Positions 22,916 to 35,200 of a stretch of 64,000 bases of DNA are shown here, one piece after another; positions within the stretch are counted from its first letter, which is position 1; each line of letters starts with the position of its first letter. The stretch is from Selaginella moellendorffii (taxonomy: Eukaryota; Streptophyta; Lycopodiopsida; Selaginellales; Selaginellaceae). The notes below the pieces were generated by a model. It saw nothing but the letters and a program-made list of their open reading frames with translations. It had not been told where the DNA came from and made no database searches. The translations under genes were made by a program, and so were the position numbers. Location of the stretch: positions 694,264 to 758,263 of the forward strand of contig NW_003314345.1 in the NCBI RefSeq assembly GCF_000143415.4, in the 5' to 3' direction.

Positions 22916-25070
22916 AGCATACAAAAGCCCATGAGTAGCAATGTTAATCCCAACATATGGGATTACGATGTGAGCATATTCAGATTGAAGAACTACACTC
23001 TAGACCATTGAATAGGCTCATCCTTAAGAATATTTGCTGAAGCATGGTAGAAAGTGCAAAACTATTCTTTTAGTATAGAGAAGAATAACCAAAAAGAATA
23101 TATAAGGTCAAAAGTAAGTGGTAAATGGATAAAATTGGAATCAAAGAGCATAACCAAGGGTGGTTATACAAATTATGAGTGAATAATCAAATGAGTGTTT
23201 GAAAATGTTGTTACTGACAATTGTGGTGCTATAGAGAGTCTAAAGTATGAAATTGCCCATGTTAAAGTATATGCCAATTAAAAATATTGTGAAAGGAAAA
23301 GCCTTAGCAAACTAAAAGATAGAGTCTCTTTAATGTTCCCAAAGACAATTTTGGGTAAGTTAGTACTTAGAAAGACAAGTATAAATAGTTCATAAGAATG
23401 TGCAAAATCAAAGTGGCACAACAAAAGTGTGGCCTTGAAGCTTGTTATAAGATGAGTCTATCAAGGTTAGGGAAGTAGTTCTCGAGTGTTCAAAGAGATA
23501 ATTTTGAATGAAAGTCAATGGTTGAGGATTTCCATGCTTATGCATAAAACCATGTTATACTAATCAGGCAACTTGCTAAGCGAGATTGACAAGTCAAAGG
23601 AACAAAAAAAACCCTAGTTAAAGGTGTTGACTTCAAAAGGGGTGGCCCATAGAGCCAAATATAGAGGAGTCTATGCATGATCACAGGCTGATTAACTAAT
23701 TTGTTATGTGAGAAGACTTAGAAGTTTGGAGGAACTAGGTTTTTAAGCTGTAATCTATAGTAAGCATTAGGTATAATTTGGTGCACTGGCATGGGGAATC
23801 ACATTAGGCATTTTGGGTGATGTTCTTTGTAGATGCATATATGAAAGTTGGATTTGAGTCCCAACCCTTTAATGCTTGGGTTTGAGTCATAACTTACTAG
23901 GACATAGTAATAGTTTGGAATATGAGAACACTCATTTTTTAGTGGTCATAGACTCTTAGTAAGGAAGCTAACTTAGACACACGGCCAAACAAGGGATGTC
24001 CCAAAGCTATGATACACAATTAAAGTGCTTAATGTGAAAGTTTAACATATCTAACTTGAACACTTTAGTGTAAGTGGCACCAAGGATATAGTAAATGAGA
24101 CGGGGATACCTAATCTCAATTGTTATAGACCCTTGGCTAAAAGGGTTGGCTTGGGCATACCACCAGGTGTGGGGGATGCCCTCAAGGTCGTGGTCAACAA
24201 ATTAAAGGTTTGGTAGGCTTAGTATTTATTAGTAAACACATTAAAATATCTATGTGGGAGCACTAGGTGATTCCATAGCTAATAATCAAAGACAAGTTCC
24301 TTGATGGGTTAAGGAATGGTATTTTTAATCCAATGTAGTGATTTGAATAAATGGTATGGTGTGACTTGGTCAAGATGACCAAGTGGGAAGGACATCTAAA
24401 GGAAATGATTTGTAACAATGCAATAGTATAGTGAGTTCAAGAAAGTAGTCTCTAAGAAAGACATATGAAAAAGTCCTAAAGTTGAGCCATAGATAAAGCC
24501 ATAATATAAAATGTTAAAGAGATTTACTATGGGTGAACACACTTGCCAAAGCAAGAGTATTTGCTATAGATACTTCAAGGATGGAAGTAGTGATTCTATT
24601 GCAACAATCAAAGGATAGAAACAAAAGTTTAGTGGCCGAGAATGGGTTATAGAAATTATTGGAAGGAATCCAAATGATAATTTAAGTGTGGAACACTCAT
24701 ATGGTGGATGCTAACAAATTGTGGGAAAACTATTGGCAAAGATAAAAGCTTCAAAAGATGGCAAAATAGCCAAATGATAGAGTAGGTATCCCTAACACAA
24801 ATTATAAATAAATAGAACTTAGTGCCTAGGGTGGCATGAAATAAAAAAGATGATGATAATGCCCTTAAGTATAAAACTTCCTAAGATAGGAAAGTGGAGT
24901 TTGCACAATATCAAAAACACAAATTGATTTGAAAAGTCAATATTAAAATTCCAAAGTATAATGGTTATGTTGATAAAGCTTAAAACTACTTTGGAAACTT
25001 TAGTCACTTACAAATATCCAAAAAAACTTGCTAATAGGTAACTTTTGATACTTATAATCATATTTGTGAC
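22916..25070. repeat. AT-rich, probably old LTR-element interior
   Basis: No coding frame is supported. Composition and phrasing resemble the non-coding interior of the same family, but I could not align it base by base. Its right edge, 25030-25070 (AATAGGTAACTTTTGATAC...TTTGTGACA), matches 4932-4970, the outer end of the 3826-4970 LTR, in the same orientation. This suggests a minus-oriented element fragment ending at 25070. Confidence 0.4.
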
Positions 25071-25739
25071 ATTGGTTTTATCACTTTATTTAACAGTTTA
25101 AAGCCTTGAAACTTAGGATTTACTTTGCTGCTTTTAGCACATATGTTCAAAAGTTAAGTTCCATTACATTAAAACCATGTATGCTACTTCTCTCTAGACT
25201 CGGGAAATGGTTTACATTCATGAATTAAGTACAAGGAAGCATAAGCTGGATTTGGGAGTCACTAGCCTATACATTGTGATGGACTTTCTTTTGATTGTAT
25301 GATTCAATTGAGCTATTAAGAAATTTCTATAACAGTGACAACCATAAAGACAGCCACAAGGATAACCACTGAAGCTAAACAGATCAGCTTTGCATTGCAA
25401 ATGCATCAGTCCTTGGCATTACCTTTGAGCAGTTTGCATGCATCGTGGGGGAGGCATTTGACAACAAGCTACCAGCTGAGGTTTTGGGTTTGCAGGAAAC
25501 AGAAGGAGGCTAATTGTTATCAGGTAATTAAGTAAAACACGTTTCATGACACTTAGCAGATTAAATCCATGCCAATTGGAGGCAGACCATTGGCAAATGT
25601 ACATGATCCAGTGGTCTAGGATGTTGATTAGGTGAGAAGGATTGGTTCCAGGATTTGAATCTAGAGCTTCCAATGTAGCATGACAAATTGTTGGACAAGC
25701 TGAAAGTCCTGGGCTAGATTTCGGAACCATCTTGGGAGA
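25071..25739. other. Intergenic, nothing recognised
   Basis: AT-rich sequence with only short chance frames on both strands. Confidence 0.4.
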
Positions 25740-26065
25740 GGCCCCAAGTCGTCATCTGGATTTTGGTGGCAGAATGGAATTACAGGCAGCTGTCAGGGTT
25801 GCGATGGCAAGAATGTGAAAATCTGAATAACCTGGAGTATGATTGAGAGAATGACCACCTGAAGCTTCAAGAGTGGTTGTAGAAATTGAAGCGTTGTGGG
25901 TATACTAAGAATGTGGACAAGGTGCCATTCACCTCAATCTTTCTCAAAGATCTGGCATTGGAGTGGTTTCATAACTTGGAACCCAGAATCTTTTCAGACT
26001 GGGAGCAGTTCAAAACAATGATCACAAACACATTCACGGTTTAGAATTTCCCTTCAACAAACTTT
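25740..26065 (+). pseudogene. Retrotransposon gag remnant
   Basis: Plus-strand translation, broken by two stops, gives KLKRCGYTKNVDKVPFTSIF, then LKDLALEWFHNLEPRIFSDW and EQFKTMITNTFT before a stop. The A..W......I..W..F...F spacing is the hallmark of the plant gypsy/copia capsid (Retrotrans_gag) domain. No partner pol sequence was seen nearby. Downstream frames (26066-26380) have no clear continuation. Confidence 0.6.
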
Positions 26066-27064
26066 GTGATCTTTGTTATGACTGTCAGCGTCAAACTCTC
26101 TAAGCTTTTTAACTCCTTGTGGTTGCAAGCTCGGTATGAGGTGGTGGGTGTTAGTCAGTGTTATGGAGCAGCATTGCCATCAACCATGGCTGGAGATGTG
26201 CTCAAACAAAGCAGCTATGGTAGCAGACCTTGGCGGGAGAGTACATTTCTGTGGATATGGACTCAATCTCAAACAATGAGGAGATCTTGGCTTGAGAAGC
26301 TAGAGGAATGTCTTCCAGATCAGACTCTTTGGCGGATGATCTCATGTTTGACGTACTTTGGCATGGATTTAATCTGCTAAGTGTTCATGAAACGTTTTTT
26401 ACTTGAATTGCCTGTAAAAACTTTGGCCATGCAAAGCTGATCTATTTAAACTTGGTGGTTGTCCCTGATTCGAGCACATGGAAATCTCTACTAACCATGA
26501 AAGATCAGTGATTTGCTTAAAGCCTAGCATTAGCTCAAGTATGCTTACTCTTTTATCCTCTTTGTAGCCACTTCCCCAGTGGTCTTATGCTTCCAGATGG
26601 GGGCAGACAGACCCCCAAAACATGTATTATTATTTTTGAGTGCAAGTAGAATCACAGCTATGGAACAAACGAAAGTGGTGGGCTTAACATTTTCTTCTGT
26701 TGAGGTTTGGGCTGAAGTATGTAATAGGATGGTGTGAGTGTCAGAAGTTTCACATGCTAAAATTTGAATGTTCACGGCCACAAAATCTCATTATCATGTT
26801 GGACTCTTCTTATATATATGTATATATGTATCACTAGTGTTGTATTTCCAAGGTATATACCCTAAAAAGGGCACTGGGAGTGACGCGCATTTCCTACTGG
26901 GAGAAATCCAAGAACCTTGGAGTCCGCATCGTTTCCAGTGGCTAGGGCGTCTCTAAAGCTCTCTTCTTTCTGGGTCGGGGCTAGGGTTCTTTTGTTGGAT
27001 CACGTTGAATGCGCCTTCCGGATCCCAGGCACTTATCCACCGAGGGTTAGGGTTGCTCAACGCC
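26066..27064. other. Spacer and probable promoter region of the 27065 gene
   Basis: Sequence up to about 26790 is AT-rich with no gene. A TATATATATGTATATATGTAT run lies at about 26811-26831, followed by more GC-rich sequence leading into the next gene. I see no other signal. Confidence 0.3.
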
Positions 27065-29296
27065 ATGGGGAGACGAACGAGGCAGATCTTCGAGGCTGCA
27101 CAGGGTTTCACCTTGCCAGTTGCGGAAGACTTCCGGAGCCAACGCGGTATTTGTAGGTGGGTGAATCGATTTGTATTCGGCCAAGATGCCGTCGCCGCGG
27201 CCGTGCGGGTGGGAACTTGGCCCAAGCGACATCGGCTGGCAGAATGTAGTGATAAGGAGGAGTTCATGGCTGTTGTGGAATCCATTGAGGAGAGCGACCA
27301 AAGTGACGATGACACGACTGACATGAGAGGCGCAGTAGCAGTTGAAAAGGTGGCTGGCCAGGACGCAGCGCGAGCAGCCTTCTTCGAGTATCCTCTTGAG
27401 GACGAGGACGTACTGGAAGAGCTTTGGTCCAAAATCAAGAGGGATTATTGGACCTGGGCGCTCGGCAACGCTTACGTGGCACCGTTGTTTGCTATTGTGC
27501 AGAGTAGCGGCTGGGGTAAGTCAAGGCTGGCTTTTGAGCTCCACCGGAAAGGCTTGTACATCATCTACATTTCGTGCATGAAGGCCAGCCACTCCGGATT
27601 TCCCGGCCGGACTCCACACTTGGCTGCATGGATTACTCAAGGCAAGCAGCTAACAGTACTGCGGGTGGCTGCGCTTTTGCTCGCCAGCATTGAGGCCCTC
27701 GCGGATTATGTCAAAGGAGGTGGCGATCCTCATGGCTGGATCCTCGACCAGACGGATCCCACCCGTGGCTTTCCTGTAGCGAACGACATAGCAAGTCGAC
27801 TCCAAGCCTGTACAAGGCGTCTTGAAGCATCTGCAGCTGCAAAGGCTGCTGCTTTGCCCAGGACGTTTGAAAGACGCACGAGTAGAGAGTCTCACACATA
27901 CAATGCTGTTGGGGAAGCATTAAAGACTGCTCTCCGAGACTTGCCTTTGGATGGTATTGCTTTCGATGGTATTGCGCAACGACCGGATCAACGCCTCAAG
28001 GTGCTGTTTTGTTTTGACGAGGCTAGCGAGCTGGCAGAGCTGGAACTGGAGGGTGACATGGATACGGCATTTACACTGCTGAGGCGGGTCCTGGGTAAAG
28101 CAGAGTTTGGTCTGTGGGCTCTAGTGCTTGGTACCAATTCGCGACTATTGGACTTCGTGCCATCCAAGGCGATGGATCCCACCAGAAAGGTGCGGGCTCG
28201 AGACTATAAACTGTTCAAGCCGTTTTGGCTAACGGCCACTGCTGCTGTGCCTGGGGATCTCTCTTCCGGATCCCCAGAAAGCGTCTTCCGCCTAGGAAGA
28301 CCCCTGTGGCGAGCTTTTATGGACAAAGGGTACACTTTCAAGGGCTTACGTTTACTTGCAGTGGACAAGCTCAACTGTTCTGGCAGAGTAACAGATGCAA
28401 CGGTGATTGCTGTTCTCGGCTGTACCATCGGCCTGGATGTTGCGTCATGGTCCGAAGCAGCGGAGACGAGTGTGGCTTCTCACATGATGACAGCTTGCTG
28501 GATTTCTGACGACCGGCGACGGCTTCATGTCTCGAATGCCGCAGAACCTGTTCTTGCGGCGGCCGCAGCAGGGTTTTTGCTTCAAGAGGTGACACTAAAC
28601 AAAGTCCTCGGCGAGCTCTCCGAGATGTGCAAGGAAGGAGTGGTAACAGGGGGACCCCGCGGGGAAATTGTCACCAGGTTACTGCTGCTACTGGCGATGC
28701 TAGCGTGTCACAGGGACGCGGGCGATGCCACGTTCACGGGAGAGATAAAGCTGGGAGCATTCCTGTCAAAACTGCTGGGAAAAGTTCCTCACGGTCTAGC
28801 CAGCACAGTGGACCTTGACGCGGGGCTCAACTTCAACGGCTTCTCGCCAACTTATAGGAACTTGGAGCGCGGCCTGATCAACGAGTGCTTGCAGCACATT
28901 CGAGCGCTGACGTGCAAGCCTGGACAGGAAGCCGTGGACAACGTTGTCCCGAGCACTGGCGGTCCAATTGGGATTCAGGCAAAGCGCTGGGAAAGCAACA
29001 ACTCCACAAAGATGAGGAGAGCGGTTGGAAAGCTCGAGGCTGGTGTTGGTGGAGTGAACTTTATGCTCGGTATCATTTTACAGCTCGGCTCCCCTGAGCA
29101 TCGTATCGTTGTTGAAGGTGCTGCTAACCGGACCATAGTCGTGTATGGGCTATCTTCCGAGTTGTTTCCGTTTCTCACCCAGGCCACTGCCGACAAACTG
29201 CTAGATGTGTTGAAAGTCGGGGCTGAATACTTGCTCCACATGACTGATGGGGAGCAGCGCATTGTGAGACGCATGCTTCCGCTGACTTATCTGTAG
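27065..29296 (+). CDS. Crinkler/RHS-like P-loop NTPase, intronless
   Basis: A single 743-codon exon. The frame is open from 27005, but the first ATG is at 27065 in a good context (GCCATGG). A Walker A motif VQSSGWGKSRLA lies at residues 145-156 and a Walker B-like KVLFCFDEASEL at about 312-323. These are followed by GLWALVLGTNSRLLDF and then LFKPFWLTA and FRLGRPLWRAF, an order I associate with the NTPase module of fungal and oomycete Crinkler/RHS-type proteins. The last 250 residues have no motif I recognise, and no ExK nuclease signature is evident. The gene is GC-rich against AT-rich flanks and has no introns, unlike its neighbours, which suggests transfer or retroposition. Role unknown: host-defence or mobile-element functions are both possible. 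Confidence 0.7.
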   Translation: MGRRTRQIFEAAQGFTLPVAEDFRSQRGICRWVNRFVFGQDAVAAAVRVGTWPKRHRLAECSDKEEFMAVVESIEESDQSDDDTTDMRGAVAVEKVAGQDAARAAFFEYPLEDEDVLEELWSKIKRDYWTWALGNAYVAPLFAIVQSSGWGKSRLAFELHRKGLYIIYISCMKASHSGFPGRTPHLAAWITQGKQLTVLRVAALLLASIEALADYVKGGGDPHGWILDQTDPTRGFPVANDIASRLQACTRRLEASAAAKAAALPRTFERRTSRESHTYNAVGEALKTALRDLPLDGIAFDGIAQRPDQRLKVLFCFDEASELAELELEGDMDTAFTLLRRVLGKAEFGLWALVLGTNSRLLDFVPSKAMDPTRKVRARDYKLFKPFWLTATAAVPGDLSSGSPESVFRLGRPLWRAFMDKGYTFKGLRLLAVDKLNCSGRVTDATVIAVLGCTIGLDVASWSEAAETSVASHMMTACWISDDRRRLHVSNAAEPVLAAAAAGFLLQEVTLNKVLGELSEMCKEGVVTGGPRGEIVTRLLLLLAMLACHRDAGDATFTGEIKLGAFLSKLLGKVPHGLASTVDLDAGLNFNGFSPTYRNLERGLINECLQHIRALTCKPGQEAVDNVVPSTGGPIGIQAKRWESNNSTKMRRAVGKLEAGVGGVNFMLGIILQLGSPEHRIVVEGAANRTIVVYGLSSELFPFLTQATADKLLDVLKVGAEYLLHMTDGEQRIVRRMLPLTYL

Positions 29297-29734
29297 TTTT
29301 GTTGGCGGAGACGGATTACTCATGGAACACTTTCGTCAATAACAAGTGCAATATATCAGATGAAATGGTTGGATAGCGTCTTCGTGTCCTCCGATTGATT
29401 GATTTGTTCCTTCATTGGGACTAACGGTACGGCACGTACCAATGATCACGTGATTGTCCGGATTCTGGATACAGGTTTATAGTACGGACCGCGTGACGGC
29501 GAGCTTGCCCTCGAGTTCATGGAGGACGCCGAGCCGAGCGACAATGTGAGTCGAGTCCGCATTCTTGGTCTGGGACAGAGATTACCTGAAGTTCGGGGCA
29601 GTTTCCTCCCCAATGATCCAATTGGCCAAGGGAATCCACGGCCGGAGACCAGTGCAAATGGCTGCTCGCCAGCGTTGATGCTCTCAGAGATTATCTCAAG
29701 CCCTAGCTAGATCTTTGCAACAGCACGGAATGCA
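29297..29734. other. Downstream region of the NTPase gene
   Basis: Short frames only (29519-29710). Sequence composition suggests the start of the degraded duplicate annotated next, but no motif could be matched. Confidence 0.3.
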
Positions 29735-30190
29735 TTGAGACAAGCTTTGAGTCAATTGGCTATCCGGCATGCTACAGGGATCTGTGTGGTGGGACTGCTA
29801 TACGGCGCTTGCCTTCAGATGATGTTGCTGGTGATCGCCTCAGGCGGAGTTGTAACCGCATGGTGGCCTTCAGGATTTACGCTGCTGCGAGTTCTTGGAA
29901 GAGCAACTTCTGGTGTGTGGGCTCTGGTGCTTGGTACCAATCCATCTTCGACTATTGCACCACCAATGGAATCGCTGTCGCAAACAGGGACTTGCACTGT
30001 GCCTCCCCCAGTTTGTCGGCCTGATCCGGCCTTCTTTTTCTGCCTTGGAAGACCATTGTGGCGACCTTTGGGAGCAGCGTGAGAAGCTTACGCTGCCTTG
30101 CATTTGAACTGTTATGGCGGTCTAAACAGATGCAAACGTGATCGTGGCCCTGGACGTAGCGTCATGGTCCCGAGCAGCAGAGAATTAGAG
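29735..30190 (+). pseudogene. Broken partial copy of the 27065 NTPase gene
   Basis: The frame at 29735-30082 contains RVLGRATSGVWALVLGTNPS and CLGRPLWRPLG, matching RRVLGKAEFGLWALVLGTNS and RLGRPLWRAFM of the upstream gene. After a shift, the segment at about 30122-30188 reads TDANVIVALDVASWSRAAEN, matching TDATVIAVL...LDVASWSEAAET. Large internal deletions and shifts show it is a non-functional tandem duplicate. Confidence 0.7.
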
Positions 30191-31137
30191 TATGGACCAC
30201 ATGATGACAACATCATTTGCATAGTCCAGGCTCATGCTGCGTCAGCTCCAGGGTAGAAGCAGCCATGACCTATTGCACTCTTGATGAGCATCTCAACTTC
30301 TCTATCATGGTATCAGTGATCTTCATACTTTGATCAACTATAAGTGATTCCTATGGAGATACGACGAGCCACGCTGCCTCTTTTATCTTGGAGCAGCATC
30401 TCATCCCTCTCTCATAACTATTGTGTCAGGAACTAAACCGCTGGATCTGCAGAACTCTCTGACTGGCAAATCAGAAACAAGTATCTATCCACAATTGGAA
30501 CTGGCCTGGGCGAGCAGTACATTTAGACGACTCAAATGATGGAACCGGGCATTTTTTACACTTGACCCCAATCATTAAAGACATCCATTATTTTGAAAAG
30601 CCATCCAAAATATGCTTCAACTTAAGTTCATTTGCCCATGTGTCTGCAAAATATTCTTATGAATTCTTCCAAGAAATATTTAATGGGGCAGGCTAGGTAA
30701 ATCCAAGGTACTTGCTAAACTAACTAATTAAGCTAAGTGCCTGTTGTGCAGGATGATTTGGGGCTACCATGTTTCCACTAGTTAACTGCAAGCCACCCTA
30801 GAATTGGCAGAATAGGGGCTCTAAAGCACCAAATAAGGTGCAATTGCCCCCTGTGAATTCTAGCATTCAGAATTGCACCTGCAAATTCTCCACCTACCTT
30901 GACAATGATCTAATGCCGGCACTAGTGATAGCCAAGAGACTGCTGATGTCCACCATGATCTCCACCGCAATCGATTAAATCATCCAGTTACCTAAGAGAA
31001 AATATTGGAAGCAGGTCCACTCCAAAACATTAGGGATTGCAATACCTCTTGGGATTCTTCCAAGTAGCCACTAGTGTTGGTGTGTTAGCTCCACTCTAAA
31101 ATCTATTGCTATGACTATGATTTCTTCACTGTTTTCA
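30191..31137 (+). repeat. LTR-like remnant ahead of a primer site
   Basis: No gene is present. Because an exact tRNA-Met primer site starts at 31138, this stretch, or its right part, is probably an LTR ending in TTTTCA. Its left end could not be found. Confidence 0.35.
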
Positions 31138-31149
31138 TGGTATCAGAGC
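31138..31149 (+). other. Primer-binding site (tRNA-Met)
   Basis: TGGTATCAGAGC is the standard primer site of plant LTR elements. It is followed by an acidic-looking reading (GAGGAGGCCAGTGACGAAG) but no intact gag. Confidence 0.6.
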
Positions 31150-31628
31150 AATTGGCTCCTTGATCTTGGGCATGGCACTTGCTGGTGAGGAGGCCAGTGA
31201 CGAAGAAGAGGATGAGCTTCTTGATTGCAATCCTTTTTTGCCATACTTAAAATTTTTGTTAGATGCACTAGATGCTTTAGAGCTGTTGAACAAGTAGCAG
31301 TAAGAAAGATAATGGGAGATTGAGAGATTTAACAACCTATATCAAGAATTGGGTCAAAATTCAAGAACATTTTATAACAATTCTTTGTAGGAATTTCCAA
31401 CAATTAGAAAAATGTTTATGGAGATTCAAGTACCTGGTAGTAGCAAGAAACCAAGACCATATACTAATGGCAAGATTGAAGCCTTAACAAAGAGCAAGAG
31501 TGTGTGTAAACAAGGCCAAGACCAAGAATTAAATTTGGGTATTTGATTGAAGACTAAGTAAGCACAATTATTTAAGCTTGAGTGTTAATGATGAATACAG
31601 TTTCCATGTATATACACCATCCATATAT

Positions 31629-31965
31629 AGTATGTCGTTTTGTGGTTTTGTTTGCCTTGGCCTCTTTGGCTGTGCACCTGTTTCCTCATTTTGTGGCTAT
31701 GGCCGAGTACTGACAGTTTATATTTCTGTTTCAGCAACCATAGTGGTAAGCACTTGCTTTTGTCTGTCTGGCTTTGCTAATGAGTTCTTTTTGGATCAGG
31801 TTGTGTTGTAGTGTCCAAGTTGCTGGATATATATGGAGAAAAACTGCAGTGCGCAAGTGCCAACCTGCAAATTGCCTCTTCTGGACAACAGTGGTTTATG
31901 TACGGACTTGGGAGAATATTTTACTTTGGTCAGAAGGGAGGAGACGATTCAACATCTCATGGATG
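31629..31965 (+). pseudogene. Third, truncated copy of the coiled-coil/NTPase/nuclease gene
   Basis: The block matches about 33168-33535: intron 1 with its CAG, exon 2, intron 2 and the beginning of exon 3 (SKLLDIYGEKLQ, then CTDLGRIFYFG in a shifted frame). It lacks about 30 bases present in both other copies, but shares with the right-hand copy the three-base insertion (TTGCCTCTTCTGGAC) and a similar intron 1. It ends after about 340 bases, well before the Walker A motif, so it is dead. Confidence 0.75.
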
Positions 31966-32217
31966 TATATGGAGATTCTTATCTTTCTTATATAAAGTTA
32001 ATCTCTAATAGTTATTATTTTACTTCTGTATATAGTTCATGACTCTATATACAAAAAATATTTGTAAATATTGGTCAAGATATGTTGACAGGCTGACAGC
32101 CTTGCGCAAACGGCCCAGCTTGGTCAACATGTGAGACTTATCTAAGCCCAGCTCACGTTCTTTATTGACGAGTGAACAATCCAACATTTAGTGAATTATG
32201 CTTCACATTTGTCAAAA

Positions 32218-35200
32218 TAATGGGCAAGATCCATGAAAGAGTTGAATATATCTATTGTCAAGAGAAGAAGGTTGCAAAATGATGTTATAACCCATGTGTA
32301 CAAGTCCCACACTGAATCAAAACCATGAAAGAAGAAGTGCACGGAAGCAAAACAATGGACAAGGATGACTCTAAAGATAGTCAAATATAACATCATAACC
32401 AAATATACATGATCAAGAGACATGCCTCTAGCCTGGGACTACTGCCATCTAAGATCATGTCATAGAGAGCGTATACCTCAACAAACCACTCTTAACATCC
32501 AATCCCCCTCCAGTCTTAAGAGCCAGGTCAGAGCGGGAGACCCACTCAAGCTCCTGTCTCGCAGCTTGTCCCGTACTAGACCGTGACGAGCTGTTGCTTA
32601 ACCGGAGGTGGCTCCTTATGGTGGAGCTTGATGTGGAACATGCGGCCTGTAAACTCCCTAGAAAGCAGAGCTCCTTCCGTTCCGTTGAGGTTGGCGAACC
32701 CGTTTCCAGCCCCAACCTGTGGCTCTTTGGGCCGCTAATCGCTGATATATAGTTTACAGGGGCGTCACTACCTTTCCCTCAAGCACACTACGCTCCAGGT
32801 CGACCACCACAGTATCAAGAGAAACAGCATCCTTTCGTTCCTTCAGGTAGCTTAAGTTCCCAAAGGGAGACTTGGGGAAAGGCATATTTTAGGACATCGT
32901 AATAAGAAGTTTTTTGGGCCCGCAGAGCCGAGGGTTAACAATGTCTGCATCCATTGCAAGGCAAATTGAAGCACTCGAGGAGAAAATCGAAGCACTCGAG
33001 CAGCAAATCGAAGCATTCAAGAAGCTAATTGAAGAGGCAAAAGATCCAGGGGAGAGGGAGGAGCTGCGGGACGAGAGGCAGCAGCTGCAGGACGAGAGGG
33101 AGCAGCTGCAGGATAGACAGCATCAGCTGTGGGAAGCCTTGTTGAACCAGAGTAAGTGGTCTATCTCGTTTCGTGGTTTTGTTGCCCTTTGTGGGCTGGC
33201 GTTTGCCTGTTTCCTCGTTTTGTGGCTATGTATTTGCCTATTTGTTACATTTCTGTTTCAGCCACCCCGGCGGCGATAACACTTCAAGCTGCGCCAGGTA
33301 AGCAGTCGCTCTTGTCTGTCTGGCTTGCTAAAGAGTTCGTTTTGGATCGGTTTGTGTTGTAGTGTCCAAGTTGCTGGATGTATACGGAGAAAAACTGCAG
33401 CGCGCAAGGTGTTTTCACCGGATGCCTGAGAAGAGGGTGCCAACCTGCAAGTTGCCTCTGGACAGCGGTGGTTTATGTACGGACTTGGGAGAATATTTTA
33501 CTTTGGTCGGAAGGGAGGAGACGATTCAGCATCTGATGGCAGCCGCTGCAAGGGTGTTTGGAACTTTCATGAACACGACGGCCAATGCCTCGGATATTGA
33601 ACAAAGAGAGTTCTTGTTGATGCTCATCGGATTTCCCGGCGCAGGTAAAACAACTGTCGGGACATGCCTCTCAGCTCTTCTCAGAGAAGCGTGGGAGAGG
33701 GACACAAAAACAGGGGATATAGATGGCCTTGTAGAGGATCAGCTAGGCGACAAAGGGCTTGTGAAGCAGTTCAAAGAAATGGTGAACAACGTGTTGGAGA
33801 CCGGCAGAGAACTTACAATGTATCATTCGGTTGAAACTACGAGGGCAGGGCATGTAACTCCCCTGGAGAACGGCCTGGCGGCAGAACAGGTTTTGGCCCT
33901 TCGGTGCTTTCATGCAGCTCTTTGTCCAGTGAATACTACTGGTTATGGCGGCTTTCTCAGGCAGTTGGATGACAAATTTCCAGGCCTGAGGGATGTGCTG
34001 ACTTTGGGAGATGTGATCGACTTCATTCGAACTGGACTTAAGGTTCCTGCAGATAAGCGAATTTTCCTATCTTGGTTTTTTGATGACGTGAACAAGGCCC
34101 AGCCTCAGCACGGCGGCCCACCCACATCGTCCTGGATTCATGATGCTTTTTCGGCCTACGTTCAACATATCAAAGACAACCGAGGTGGCCTGACGTTTCC
34201 TATACTTACAGCAGCAACGACCGAATTTGCCGGGGCCACAATGCGCTACACGTCAACGGAGAAGGCTCTAAGTATTTTTATACCTATCAGGCCTTTGAAA
34301 GAGCAGGAGGTGGTCAGAGTTACGAAAATCTTCCTTACAAGACTAGGAAATACTCTGGACATGGAGAAACCATTTGAGCTAAAGGACGGACTAAGGAACC
34401 TGATAAAGTTATCAGGAGGGAATCCTCGCATGCTTGTTCACCTTTTGAGAGGGTTGATGGCTGACCTGGATGCTTCAAAGTTCTATGAAAAGGTTTCCTT
34501 GTCTTTTATCTTGATGTGATGAGAAAATTTCTATGTTTGTTACAGGTGAATCAAGATCTCACTCAAATCGATCTCCGTAACACAATAACGACCGCCTGGG
34601 GTAATATCAAACGTGGGTTTTATTATCGGTACCTTAAGGACGGGAAGTATTTGTTGGTGTTACGAGCTTTTTATGTTGCGCTGCTGGGGACCCTGATCAG
34701 TCGGGAAGAACTAGTCTGGCCAGGTAGCAGATACGAAGATAACTGGGGGTCTTTAGAGTCTTACGGTTTAGTTGGACTCTTACGCAACGAGGTACTATTT
34801 TGATATTTCAGAGTTTATGTCAGAACTTACGCAGTTGTCAATTACAGGAGCTGTCATCTAACAAGAAGATTAAATTATCAAGAGATGAAGATGCTGCTTT
34901 CTCCATCATGTTCTCTCCACTCCTCATTTACCATCTCGTTGAGAACCTACATGTGGCGGAGCTCCAGGATTTGTGTCCATCTAAACTAATCTCTAATCCC
35001 AAAAACAAGGAGGTATCTGATCTGATGTCCATTGTGTTGATGATCTATATGTTGCGGCTTTTTCATGATCATGAGGGGAAGGGAACAGTATTTGAATTTA
35101 GACTCCAGGAAATTCTTCCTTCCAATTTCTGCATTCCTGCAACTATGCAAACTTTGAAGTTCCAGGTGCCAGCTGGTGCAAAGTTTGGACGTCCGACACA

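Noticed and set aside
27005-27064. Upstream extension of the NTPase gene
   Set aside because: The frame is open to 27005 but starts with TTG. The first ATG is at 27065 in a good context, so the extra 20 codons are not counted.
32914-33279. Membrane-protein ending FACFLVLWLCICLFVTFLF on the coiled-coil ORF
   Set aside because: This hydrophobic stretch is translated intron 1. A clean GTAAGT donor at 33152 and an acceptor at 33261 join the coiled coil to the next exon in frame.
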